DNA of 40,933 bases from contig CAMDKS010000027.1 of the NCBI GenBank assembly GCA_945900755.1, positions 1 through 40,933 of the forward strand, given 5' to 3'. Both the position numbers and the translations under genes were made by a program. Positions 18,501-23,757 of the stretch are shown piece after piece. The notes below the pieces were generated by a model. That model made no database searches. It saw nothing but the letters and a program-made list of their open reading frames with translations, and had not been told where the DNA came from. The stretch comes from Bdellovibrio sp. ZAP7. GTDB taxonomy: Bacteria > Bdellovibrionota_B > Oligoflexia > Oligoflexales > RGVZ01. Position 1 is the first letter of the stretch; each line of letters opens with the position of its first letter.

Positions 18501-18810
18501 GCCAGTCGATCAAATGCGCCTGGCTCAAATGATTGTTGACCTAGTTCCTCCTGCGCTCACTCCACAGAAGATTTCAACGTCAGACCAGAGCCGAGCCGCC
18601 AAAATTTATTCGTCCCTGCCAGCCGACCACCCGGGGCAAGCACTCATACCTATATTTGCGGCTAAAATGCCGGCCTATGTAGAACAATTAAAGGGACAGG
18701 TCAACGACATGAAATGGACTGAACTCGCAAGCCTCGCTGTGATTTTGCACTTTAAACTAAACGAAGATTTCTACGTTAACCTGGACCGTAATTTTACCTT
18801 TACAGCATAA
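15520..18810 (+). CDS. Multi-PAS hybrid histidine kinase, Hpt domain truncated by a transposon
   Basis: A 1096-residue hybrid sensor kinase, translationally coupled to CheB-CheR by an ATGA overlap. A start segment typical of this class (HELQVHKMALEMQNDEL) is followed by four PAS domains (about 45-165, 205-330, 335-460, 465-590). HisKA follows with His614 (MSHEIRTPL), then HATPase_c with N (NLIGNAIKF), G1 (DTGCGIPKEG) and G2 (GGTGLGL) boxes, and a receiver with Asp944 (FMDIQMP) and a conserved Lys (MSKPVD). The C-terminal Hpt domain begins ('ALIPIFAAKMPAYVEQLKGQ') but stops at Ala1073, just before the phospho-accepting His. The last 23 residues are read from the transposon end. The phosphorelay output is probably lost. 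Confidence 0.9.
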   Translation: MSLDKKKSKSSKKPITPPRTHEAAVHELQVHKMALEMQNDELTKSAHALASANREWMDLFQNSPTPLLTMNSVGRIKRVNEACVTLFGSKRSAIEGSLFSLWVEASSLSNFYAQFRALHAVGKTDGWEQKIHVHDKQVKVVQISANRTASHSGGEVYYRLGLTDITKLRATEFKQLRLAQQLQDQSETSSVTQRLLRLVELERNEALSKLTQIVSQVKIGVWELDFEANTITFDDNMYELYGATREEYPDPTELYRAYIHPEDLPPLEQILAKRDPSLKMPAEFRILRPDGEIRFLQLRYTPKAPAHSMLNKISGILFDVTENMHTTLRLSQTQAAIDTLAMVSATDPQGKITYVNDLACQVSGYTRAELLGQDHKIIHSGYHEQSFFRNLMHTIQSGKTWKGEICNKRKDGSLCWVNMSISPFKNPQGVIESFWSVSFETTDLKTSLVELSLAATKLQVAQRLGKTGSISINALTGMDEMSDEAKAIFGFGPEDPCDFAARSRRFHPEDLERWKRTLDHAKLNNGLAEGEFRLLLPDQKIVHVFMRRQNTYAANGTLVSAIGFVQDITERINGLQSKLEHDAILREKQQALELARMSDLANQAKSDFLSTMSHEIRTPLGVMLGYADLLATDSDKSINLHEVAEKMRTNGQHLLELINDVLDLSKIEAGQFHINVDAITTSDFVSNMISTFSDQAASKHISLSLDVASSLPQTFYADDKRLRQILMNLIGNAIKFTERGRVTVKVACEAYATESHSLTNQATNKMTFTITDTGCGIPKEGLHHVFQPFMQGDRSISRKFGGTGLGLNLSRNLARKMGGDVTLIKTEVGLGSQFELSIHVNIANLSNPQTTSTQGPPWLSQSDAMAAIMGTPSLGKVGAPQGRAQAVAKRLDGLRLLVCDDFEDNRALIRIMLDRLGAVVTVCDGAKQCLELTERQSFDLIFMDIQMPVINGYEAATSLRAQGFKGPIVALTANALMGERERCLAAGCTEYMSKPVDQMRLAQMIVDLVPPALTPQKISTSDQSRAAKIYSSLPADHPGQALIPIFAAKMPAYVEQLKGQVNDMKWTELASLAVILHFKLNEDFYVNLDRNFTFTA
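18738..18759 (+). repeat. Left terminal inverted repeat of the transposon
   Basis: Begins TGTGATTTTGCACTTTAA. It matches the right end at 17 of 22 positions (mismatches at 4, 7, 9, 12 and 19). It starts at the third base of kinase codon 1073, exactly where Hpt homology ends. Confidence 0.75.
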
Positions 18811-19232
18811 AAAATGATCCTGCGAAACTTTTGATGGGTCTAAGAGACACTCGTTCTAAAGCATTTTTTTATTTTGGTTTATATGACAGCGCCAGGGCGT
18901 ATGGATTGTGGGGATTACGCGTAGCGTTATCCCAGCACGGTGTGGACAAGCTAAAAGCTTGTCCAAGGAATCTGTGGATTGGGCCAGGATGACTTGCTTA
19001 AAACACGAGGACGTCTAGGCCCCATCCATGGAGTCCGGCACCTGCGGCACCATCCACAAGCCTCCTAATTTGAAGTTTAAGTATTTGATTCCTTGGATTT
19101 TTCTTTGCTTCTCGTAGCAATTTCCTGCGGCTGTGATTTGACAAATTCTTGTAGACTAAAATTATTACGACAATCGAGACAAAAAAACCGCGCTGATCAG
19201 GCGCGGCCGGTTCTAAAGTTGTTAGCGCAATG
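18811..19232. other. Left subterminal non-coding region of the transposon
   Basis: 422 bp with no convincing gene. An open frame at 18998-19279 (minus) overlaps the terminator and lacks a credible start. The stretch holds candidate transposase-binding motifs near the left end and the operon terminator at 19181-19206. Confidence 0.55.
19181..19206 (-). terminator. Intrinsic terminator of the transposon operon
   Basis: On the minus strand CCGCGC, a 7-nt loop and GCGCGG are followed by seven T. It lies 26 bp beyond the stop of the 76-residue gene and closes the transposition operon. It is a strong, classic rho-independent signal. Confidence 0.85.
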
Positions 19233-19463
19233 TTAGTTATCGATATCAAAATGGTGTCGCAGTTCATGATCCGTTTCAAGCGCCCCGAGTGCTCGGGAAC
19301 TCATCTCGTAAAAATACATTTCACATGGACCAATTTCATCTCGTTGCTGATACTTGAATCGAATTATCTCCTTAATGGTGCCCTCCAAGCACCCCATCAG
19401 TCTGGAAATTTTGAGAACGTCGGCTTCAGACACCGAATATTGCAAGTTTTGGGGCTTATTCAT
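19233..19463 (-). CDS. Small accessory protein of the transposon (76 aa, unknown)
   Basis: An unrecognised 76-residue protein, probably helical, with an acidic, His-containing tail (DHELRHHFDIDN). It is supported by context rather than homology: strong ribosome-binding site (GGTGGAG), start 11 nt after the ATPase stop, same strand, and an intrinsic terminator directly behind. This makes it the last gene of the transposition operon. The N-terminal part (SEADVLKISRLMGCLEGTIKEIIRF) could form a small helical DNA- or protein-binding unit. It might regulate transposition or join the ATPase complex; both are guesses. Confidence 0.65.
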   Translation of the reverse strand: MNKPQNLQYSVSEADVLKISRLMGCLEGTIKEIIRFKYQQRDEIGPCEMYFYEMSSRALGALETDHELRHHFDIDN

Positions 19464-19474
19464 TTGTCTCCACC

Positions 19475-20284
19475 TTATATTATGAGTTCTGTTGATGCGA
19501 TTCTGATGTGTTCTGCGCCTACGAGTTCACAGCCTTCGGCGGCAGCCGCAATCATGCCTCCGCGGGCTAAATTATTCGCCTCCCGTAAAAGGCCGCTTGA
19601 CCCTTGATGAATAGCGGTGACAGCATCGTCACCAAATAAGGATTTTTTGACCCCCGCAATTTTCAGGTGGTGGTGCAGGTATTCTTGCATTTGATCCTTT
19701 GTAATCGACTTTAAATGAGTTTTTGCCACGACTCGTGAAGCTAGAGGCGACGAACTTCGATACGTCAGTTTGTCGGCCAAAGTTGTTTGGCCGACAAGAG
19801 CTATTGCAAAAGGGCTAACTGTATCGTGATTAAATTGAGTTAAAGTATGCAGCTCGGCAAAAACATCTATTCTCAGAAGATTTGCTTCATCAATGACGAG
19901 GAGGACCTTTTGCTTTTTTCCGACAACCAGATCTCGAATGGCATTTTTAATCATGCGAGACAGAAGTGACCTGCTTCCAGAATTTACATCCAGATTAAGT
20001 GCCCAGCAAAGTTGCTTGTAGAGCTCATTAAGCGAGGCGCTGTTGGATACCACCTCGACAGTTGTGAGTTCATTTGGGTGATAGTGTGACATTGCCCATC
20101 GTAATGCGGTTGATTTTCCACTTCCAACTTCACCGGTCACCAACATAATTCCGCCTAGATTTAACGTATAATCTAGCCTCTCTTTAATGCCAATCATGTC
20201 TGGTAGTTTTAGAAGATTTTTGGGTGCAATTGTTGTGGGAAACGGGGTCGTCTTAAAGCCGAAATATTCCATGTACTTAGTCAT
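19475..20284 (-). CDS. AAA+ ATPase, transposition partner (TniB/TnsC/ExeA-like)
   Basis: A 269-residue ATPase of the ExeA/TniB/TnsC type. The N-terminal 'YMEYFGFKTTPFPTTIAPKNL' is the usual opening of ExeA-like proteins. Walker A is GEVGSGKST (residues 51-59), Walker B is VLLVIDEA (Asp132-Glu133), and a sensor segment 'AIALVGQTTLADKL' follows. In this family the ATPase binds target DNA and activates or guides the DDE transposase. A perfect ribosome-binding site (GGAGGTG) lies inside the end of the transposase gene, and start and stop overlap as ATGA, so the two proteins are translationally coupled. Confidence 0.88.
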   Translation of the reverse strand: MTKYMEYFGFKTTPFPTTIAPKNLLKLPDMIGIKERLDYTLNLGGIMLVTGEVGSGKSTALRWAMSHYHPNELTTVEVVSNSASLNELYKQLCWALNLDVNSGSRSLLSRMIKNAIRDLVVGKKQKVLLVIDEANLLRIDVFAELHTLTQFNHDTVSPFAIALVGQTTLADKLTYRSSSPLASRVVAKTHLKSITKDQMQEYLHHHLKIAGVKKSLFGDDAVTAIHQGSSGLLREANNLARGGMIAAAAEGCELVGAEHIRIASTELII

Positions 20285-21585
20285 ATTTCACCTCCGTGAA
20301 ACAGCTGCCCTGATTTTTTCGGCTCAAGATCTGTGACGAGATCAACCGGTTTTTCGTGACCCTTTGACCAGTCTCTGCCGACTTTTGCATTAGCACGGGC
20401 ATCTAGTTTTACTGCGGATCCAAAACTTCGATTGTCAAAAAATATTTCAATTTCTTCGGTATTTTCATCGTGAAATTTTAATTCAACACGTTTATCTATC
20501 AGCACCACAGGAGCTTCGAAAACATCGCCTTTTAAGCTAAAAGTTCTGTCCTTTTTGACTTTTCTAAATTCGACCCTCCGAAAATATTCGATAAGTTTTA
20601 ATGGTGCTGGGCGAACGCAGCTCATATTCTTTCGGTAACGATCGAAGGGAGACTCTTTAGTGGTTCCATGAACACGATTGTTATACGTACTAACCCAGTC
20701 ATCAAGCCTTTCATTGAGATCTTGAATTCGTGTAACATCCGTAACCAAAGGTAAAAAACTGTCTCTAATATTTTTAAACCAACGTTCAATTTTTCCACGT
20801 CCTTGCGGAGTATAAGGTCGACTGTGATGGAGGGCGATGCCGAGGCAGGCGGTGATTTGTTCGAGATTTATAGCGCGGTAGCATGCGCCATTGTCAGTAT
20901 AAAACTTTTGAGGCAACCCTCTTTTCTGAACAGCCTGCTTCAGACAATCCTTCAAGGCACCAAGGTTTTCCGAAAGGTAAAACTGTGCGTGCACCATTAA
21001 ACGCGAATGGTCGTCTATAATTGCACAAAGGTAGGTCTTTTTTGTCGCGCCATCGAACTTTACATTCGGTCCGTGCAAAACGTCACACTGCCACATTTCA
21101 TTAGGAAATTCCGTTTCAAATCTTCTCCTGTCTTCCGCAACGGTGTTAAGCTCTGAAAGTCGCTCTTGCCTTAGGAAGCGGTATAAACTCGAGTTATTGA
21201 GCTCTTCATTAAATTCAATCATCTTTTTTTGTTTTAGAAGCTCAATGACGGTACGCAAGGTGTAATCTGGATGTAATGTCTTTATTTCCTTGATTGCATT
21301 GCGAACATTTGAATCTATTTTTTTATAGGCGCCCTTGTCGGACCTAGATTTCGGGCATAGCCCCTCAATCTGATAGCCCGCCTTCTTATAATCGTTGATC
21401 CACTCCGTCAGCGACGAACGACTTATCGTCGTTCGTTTTGACATTGGAATTTGGTACGTGCGAGCAGCTTTTTCGTCTAGGAGTTTTTTTTTCTCTCCAT
21501 AGCCAAGCCTCACGCCAGTAACGAACTCTGCGATTATCCCAAATCTAAACGTTGCCAGAGCCATTTTTTCGTCTTTAGTCATCAT
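20281..21585 (-). CDS. DDE (rve-type) transposase
   Basis: A 434-residue transposase/integrase-core protein. The N-terminal 140 residues contain helix-turn-helix-like DNA-binding segments (TTISRSSLTEWINDYKK; DYTLRTVIELL). The catalytic core has Asp168 (MWQCDVLHGP), Asp231 (YTDNGACY) and Glu267 (QGRGKIERWF). The last two are 35 residues apart, giving the DD35E pattern of retroviral-type integrases. A beta-rich C-terminal domain follows (FSLKGDVFEAPVVLIDKRVELKF), as in Mu/Tn552/IS481-like transposases. An upstream TTG at 21636 is in frame, but the MetMet at 21585 has GGAGAG at the correct distance. All key residues are present, so the enzyme may be active. Confidence 0.9.
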   Translation of the reverse strand: MMTKDEKMALATFRFGIIAEFVTGVRLGYGEKKKLLDEKAARTYQIPMSKRTTISRSSLTEWINDYKKAGYQIEGLCPKSRSDKGAYKKIDSNVRNAIKEIKTLHPDYTLRTVIELLKQKKMIEFNEELNNSSLYRFLRQERLSELNTVAEDRRRFETEFPNEMWQCDVLHGPNVKFDGATKKTYLCAIIDDHSRLMVHAQFYLSENLGALKDCLKQAVQKRGLPQKFYTDNGACYRAINLEQITACLGIALHHSRPYTPQGRGKIERWFKNIRDSFLPLVTDVTRIQDLNERLDDWVSTYNNRVHGTTKESPFDRYRKNMSCVRPAPLKLIEYFRRVEFRKVKKDRTFSLKGDVFEAPVVLIDKRVELKFHDENTEEIEIFFDNRSFGSAVKLDARANAKVGRDWSKGHEKPVDLVTDLEPKKSGQLFHGGEI

Positions 21586-21688
21586 TCTCTCCAAATTGTT
21601 AAAAGTTTTACCACCAGATCTTTGTAGTAAAACCAACCATGGATCGAAATGACAAGCCTCGGTAGGTTCGAGCCATTCGTAATGAATG

Positions 21689-22138
21689 TTACGCTATTTC
21701 AGACAGGAATTTGCAGTCTGAAGTATGTAGTTTCATTAGCCGATCAGAGATAGAAACACCTCCATTGTCGACGCCATATTGGATGCGAATAAATTCAGTG
21801 AATCGACGCAACCACTGGCCGCCACGTTGCCTTGGAAGGAATTGGGGCCATTTAGAAGTGCCTAATTTTACAAAGATAGCAGCCGCAATATCCTCTATTG
21901 AGCTCTGAAACCGACTAAAATATCCATGCGGCCTGAAGGTAATTACCGCCTTACATGTATTGCAGCGAAATCGCTTAAGCCACAAAAACAAGAGAAACCC
22001 CGTAAAGTATGCCGGCCGAAAACCATGACCCCAAACATTCTGGGAATTACAGGAGGGGCAAACGTCGGGCTTTATCCAGTTGTAATTTTTTCCTTGAACT
22101 GATAATTCCTTCAAACAGACGCGAACAAATATAATCAT
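21689..22138 (-). CDS. DUF6431-like zinc-ribbon protein of the transposon
   Basis: A 149-residue protein at the head of the transposition operon. It has a four-Cys zinc ribbon: CPSC (Cys27, Cys30) and CNTC (Cys59, Cys62). Around it are the recognisable 'WGHGFRPAYF' and 'WLKRFRCNTCKAVITFRPHGYF' that I associate with DUF6431 proteins, and which resemble the zinc-ribbon head of IS1595-type transposases. The C-terminal half is helical and basic. Position and fold suggest a DNA-binding subunit, perhaps for target or end recognition, as TniQ/TnsD does in Tn7-like systems; this is inference. The ATG at 22138 follows GGAG; a longer frame to 22213 would run through the hairpin. Confidence 0.75.
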   Translation of the reverse strand: MIIFVRVCLKELSVQGKNYNWIKPDVCPSCNSQNVWGHGFRPAYFTGFLLFLWLKRFRCNTCKAVITFRPHGYFSRFQSSIEDIAAAIFVKLGTSKWPQFLPRQRGGQWLRRFTEFIRIQYGVDNGGVSISDRLMKLHTSDCKFLSEIA

Positions 22139-22151
22139 GGTGAGTGTCTCC

Positions 22152-22183
22152 AAAGCCGAGTGGTCTGCGAAACCCTCGGCTTT
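22152..22183 (-). promoter_or_regulatory. Hairpin directly ahead of the transposon operon's first ribosome-binding site
   Basis: AAAGCCGAG (22152-22160) and CTCGGCTTT (22175-22183) form a perfect 9-bp stem with a 14-nt loop. On the minus-strand mRNA the stem ends immediately before GGAG and the DUF6431 start codon. No T-run follows, so it is not a terminator. It may shield or expose the ribosome-binding site, limiting translation from outside transcripts as in some IS elements. Confidence 0.5.
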
Positions 22184-22274
22184 ACTTTGGTTAAAGAGAC
22201 AAACCCTATACATATTAACGAGACAAAATACGCTGTGATCCAGAATAAGTTGATAATAACAGGGGGTTTAGAAC

Positions 22275-22296
22275 TAGATTAAAGAGCGAGATAACA
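22275..22296 (-). repeat. Right terminal inverted repeat of the transposon
   Basis: On the minus strand it begins TGTTATCTCGCTCTTTAA. It starts right after the last codon (Ser of SFAS) of the interrupted aldo/keto reductase. Further inward, TTTGTCTC followed by a TTAA core occurs twice (about 22190-22228), probably as subterminal transposase-binding repeats. Confidence 0.75.
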
Positions 22297-22593
22297 ACTG
22301 GCAAACGACTGCTCAACTTGCTTCGTAAGTGCTGCCGAAGGATCATAGGGAAGCCGGTGATCCTGTCCACGCTGATAGGTAAATTTTGTTTGAAGAAATA
22401 ATTCTTCGCGGTAAACGCGACCCGCAATAATGGACGAGTGAATCGCCTCACCCATTCCCGCTTCAAAATAGTGTTTTCGCTGATTCGCGGTGTCAAACTC
22501 TCTGAACCCGGCTTCTAGAGCCATAGCTACAAGTGAGCTGGTACGATCTTCTTTCCACGCAGTTCCATAAATAAATTTGGGCGTCATGGTCAT
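22279..22593 (-). pseudogene. Aldo/keto reductase, 3' part lost at the transposon end
   Basis: The first ~98 residues of an NADPH-dependent aldo/keto reductase. 'FIYGTAWKEDRTSSLVAMALEAGFREFDTAN' holds the strand-1 Gly and catalytic Asp region, 'KHYFEAGMGEAI' the catalytic Tyr region, and 'ELFLQTKFT' the catalytic Lys. After 'VEQSFAS' the frame enters the transposon and stops at 22279. The remaining ~200 residues of the barrel, including the active-site His, are gone, so no active enzyme is expected. ATG 22593 with GAGG ahead is the best start. It lies 41 nt behind the DTW gene on the same strand and was probably cotranscribed with it. Confidence 0.8.
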
Positions 22594-22634
22594 AGGCACC
22601 TCGCTTTCAATTTATCATACACGCTTCCTTCATC

Positions 22635-23246
22635 CTACGGCAACGAGTTTAGTTTCACACCGCGGCTCTTCAGGACACGGCCAACCATCACCGCCATCAA
22701 CGCCTCCAACTCCCTCTGCACGTCTGGCCCCTCTAGTACACCCAGTGAGCGTGCGATGGCCTCGATCGTGGCCAGTCCACCCTCCTTGTTATCGTTGCGA
22801 ACACCATATTTTGTGGCAGTCCCCGCAGGCAGAGTCACTTGGGGCACATTTACCAAAAATGGGTCTCGACGGCGCATTTTTGAAGTCTGCCGCCAGTTTC
22901 CATCGGGCACAATGAGAGTACAGGGTCGAGCTAGCGTCTTTACGAACTCCTCGTCAAGAACTTGTGCCTCGGGCGACGGGTAAAGGACCAATACCGAGCC
23001 CTCCGTCAGAATATGCTCGCGGAGGTCATAGGGTTTATCTTGGTCACCGCGAACCAAAATTGCACTGTTTTCCAGAGCTTCACAGGCGAGGCGTCCGGTG
23101 TTGGTTGGGACTAAAATTTCACGTTTACTCGTCAGAACTATAATTTTTGTGGCCAATGAAATTTTTGGAATCTCAGCACAGATACAAAGATCCTGCTTCA
23201 TCAGGCAGCGGGTACAACGCTCATCGTATTTTTTTCTTACACTCAT
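22635..23246 (-). CDS. DTW-domain protein, probable tRNA-uridine aminocarboxypropyltransferase
   Basis: A DTW-domain protein of the YfiP/TapT type. Characterised members transfer the 3-amino-3-carboxypropyl group of SAM to uridine (acp3U) in tRNA. It has the N-terminal Cys cluster CTRCLMKQDLCIC (Cys11, 14, 21, 23), the nucleotide-site segment 'TNTGRLACEALENSAIL', and 'VPDGNWRQTSKM' for the DTW signature (usually D-x-T-W; here Asp-Gly-Asn-Trp). 'LPAGTATKYGVR' and 'GLATIEAIARSL' follow as in the family. A GTG at 23270 could add eight residues. The ATG at 23246 has a better-placed but weak GAG and keeps the Cys cluster intact. Confidence 0.85.
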   Translation of the reverse strand: MSVRKKYDERCTRCLMKQDLCICAEIPKISLATKIIVLTSKREILVPTNTGRLACEALENSAILVRGDQDKPYDLREHILTEGSVLVLYPSPEAQVLDEEFVKTLARPCTLIVPDGNWRQTSKMRRRDPFLVNVPQVTLPAGTATKYGVRNDNKEGGLATIEAIARSLGVLEGPDVQRELEALMAVMVGRVLKSRGVKLNSLP

Positions 23247-23340
23247 TGGAATCTCAATGCTAGGGTCCACTAAATGTGCTATTTGTTGTCATATAAACAT
23301 TCGCACTCTGTACTAATTCAGTATCCCAGCCTTTTTGGTG

Positions 23341-23718
23341 ATGAACAAGACGTTAAAAGACGACAAGGAGTCGGCCACTTTGAAAAAACCAACGGTTCGC
23401 GAATTTCACGCTCACCTTTACTACGGCCCTCACAACCTACCTGAAGCCACAGAACTCGCCGCAAAAATTAACCGAGAGCTTGGTCTTGTCTCAGGCCGGT
23501 TACACCAGCAGCCCGTCGGCCCTCATCCGGTCTGGAGCTGCGGCATTCATTTTCCTGTGGAAAAATTTGCTGAAGTGGTTCAATGGCTGATGTTCAATCG
23601 CGGCACGATCGACGTCTTCGTGCATCCAGACACTGGAGACGACCCCACAGACCACTCGGCACGCGTTATCTGGCTGGGGCGATCTTACGAGCTTAAAATG
23701 GAAGCCTTTAACGTCTAG
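23341..23718 (+). CDS. DOPA 4,5-dioxygenase family protein
   Basis: A 125-residue protein matching the small DOPA 4,5-dioxygenase-like family. 'REFHAHLYYGP' has the conserved His pair, and 'GPHPVWSCGIHF' and 'GTIDVFVHPDTGDD' have further conserved His and Asp. Plant/fungal members open the catechol ring of DOPA with Fe(II). Bacterial members are mostly uncharacterised, and the true substrate here is unknown. It is divergent from the DTW gene and convergent with the thioredoxin-fold gene, so the context says nothing about its pathway. An in-frame TTG at 23335 exists; ATG 23341 is chosen, with no clear ribosome-binding site. Confidence 0.8.
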   Translation: MNKTLKDDKESATLKKPTVREFHAHLYYGPHNLPEATELAAKINRELGLVSGRLHQQPVGPHPVWSCGIHFPVEKFAEVVQWLMFNRGTIDVFVHPDTGDDPTDHSARVIWLGRSYELKMEAFNV

Positions 23719-23757
23719 ACTTCCGGAAATGATCCCAAATTTATGGACCTGAAACAG

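Larger units (their letters stand above)
18738..22296 (-). mobile_element. Transposon with DD35E transposase, AAA+ ATPase and DUF6431-like protein
   Basis: A 3559-bp element bounded by imperfect 22-bp terminal inverted repeats beginning TGT (left 18738-18759, right 22275-22296; 17 of 22 identical). It carries one minus-strand operon: zinc-ribbon protein, transposase, ATPase, 76-residue protein, then an intrinsic terminator. The DDE transposase plus AAA+ ATPase pair resembles Tn7/Tn5053/IS21-type systems. Both boundaries coincide with the points where flanking genes lose homology: kinase Hpt on the left, aldo/keto reductase on the right. The 5-bp flanks differ (ctcgc versus actgg), so no target duplication is visible. 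Both ends also contain subterminal motifs with a shared CGTTAA or CTTTAA core that may be transposase sites. Confidence 0.8.

Noticed and set aside
18998..19279. 93-residue minus-strand frame near the transposon's left side
   Set aside because: It overlaps the 76-residue gene and spans the operon terminator, which would stop its own transcript.
20281..21636. TTG at 21636 as transposase start
   Set aside because: GGAGAG stands at the correct distance from the MetMet at 21585, and the extra residues look like untranslated leader.
19175..22228. CGAGACAAAA at 19175 and 22219 as transposon inverted repeats
   Set aside because: The copies are in the same orientation, and the left one merges with the terminator's T-tract. 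They may be coincidental.
22250..22261. TGATAATAACA as the right end of the transposon
   Set aside because: It resembles the left end less well (11 of 15) than the repeat at 22275-22296 (17 of 22). The latter also fits exactly where the aldo/keto reductase is cut.
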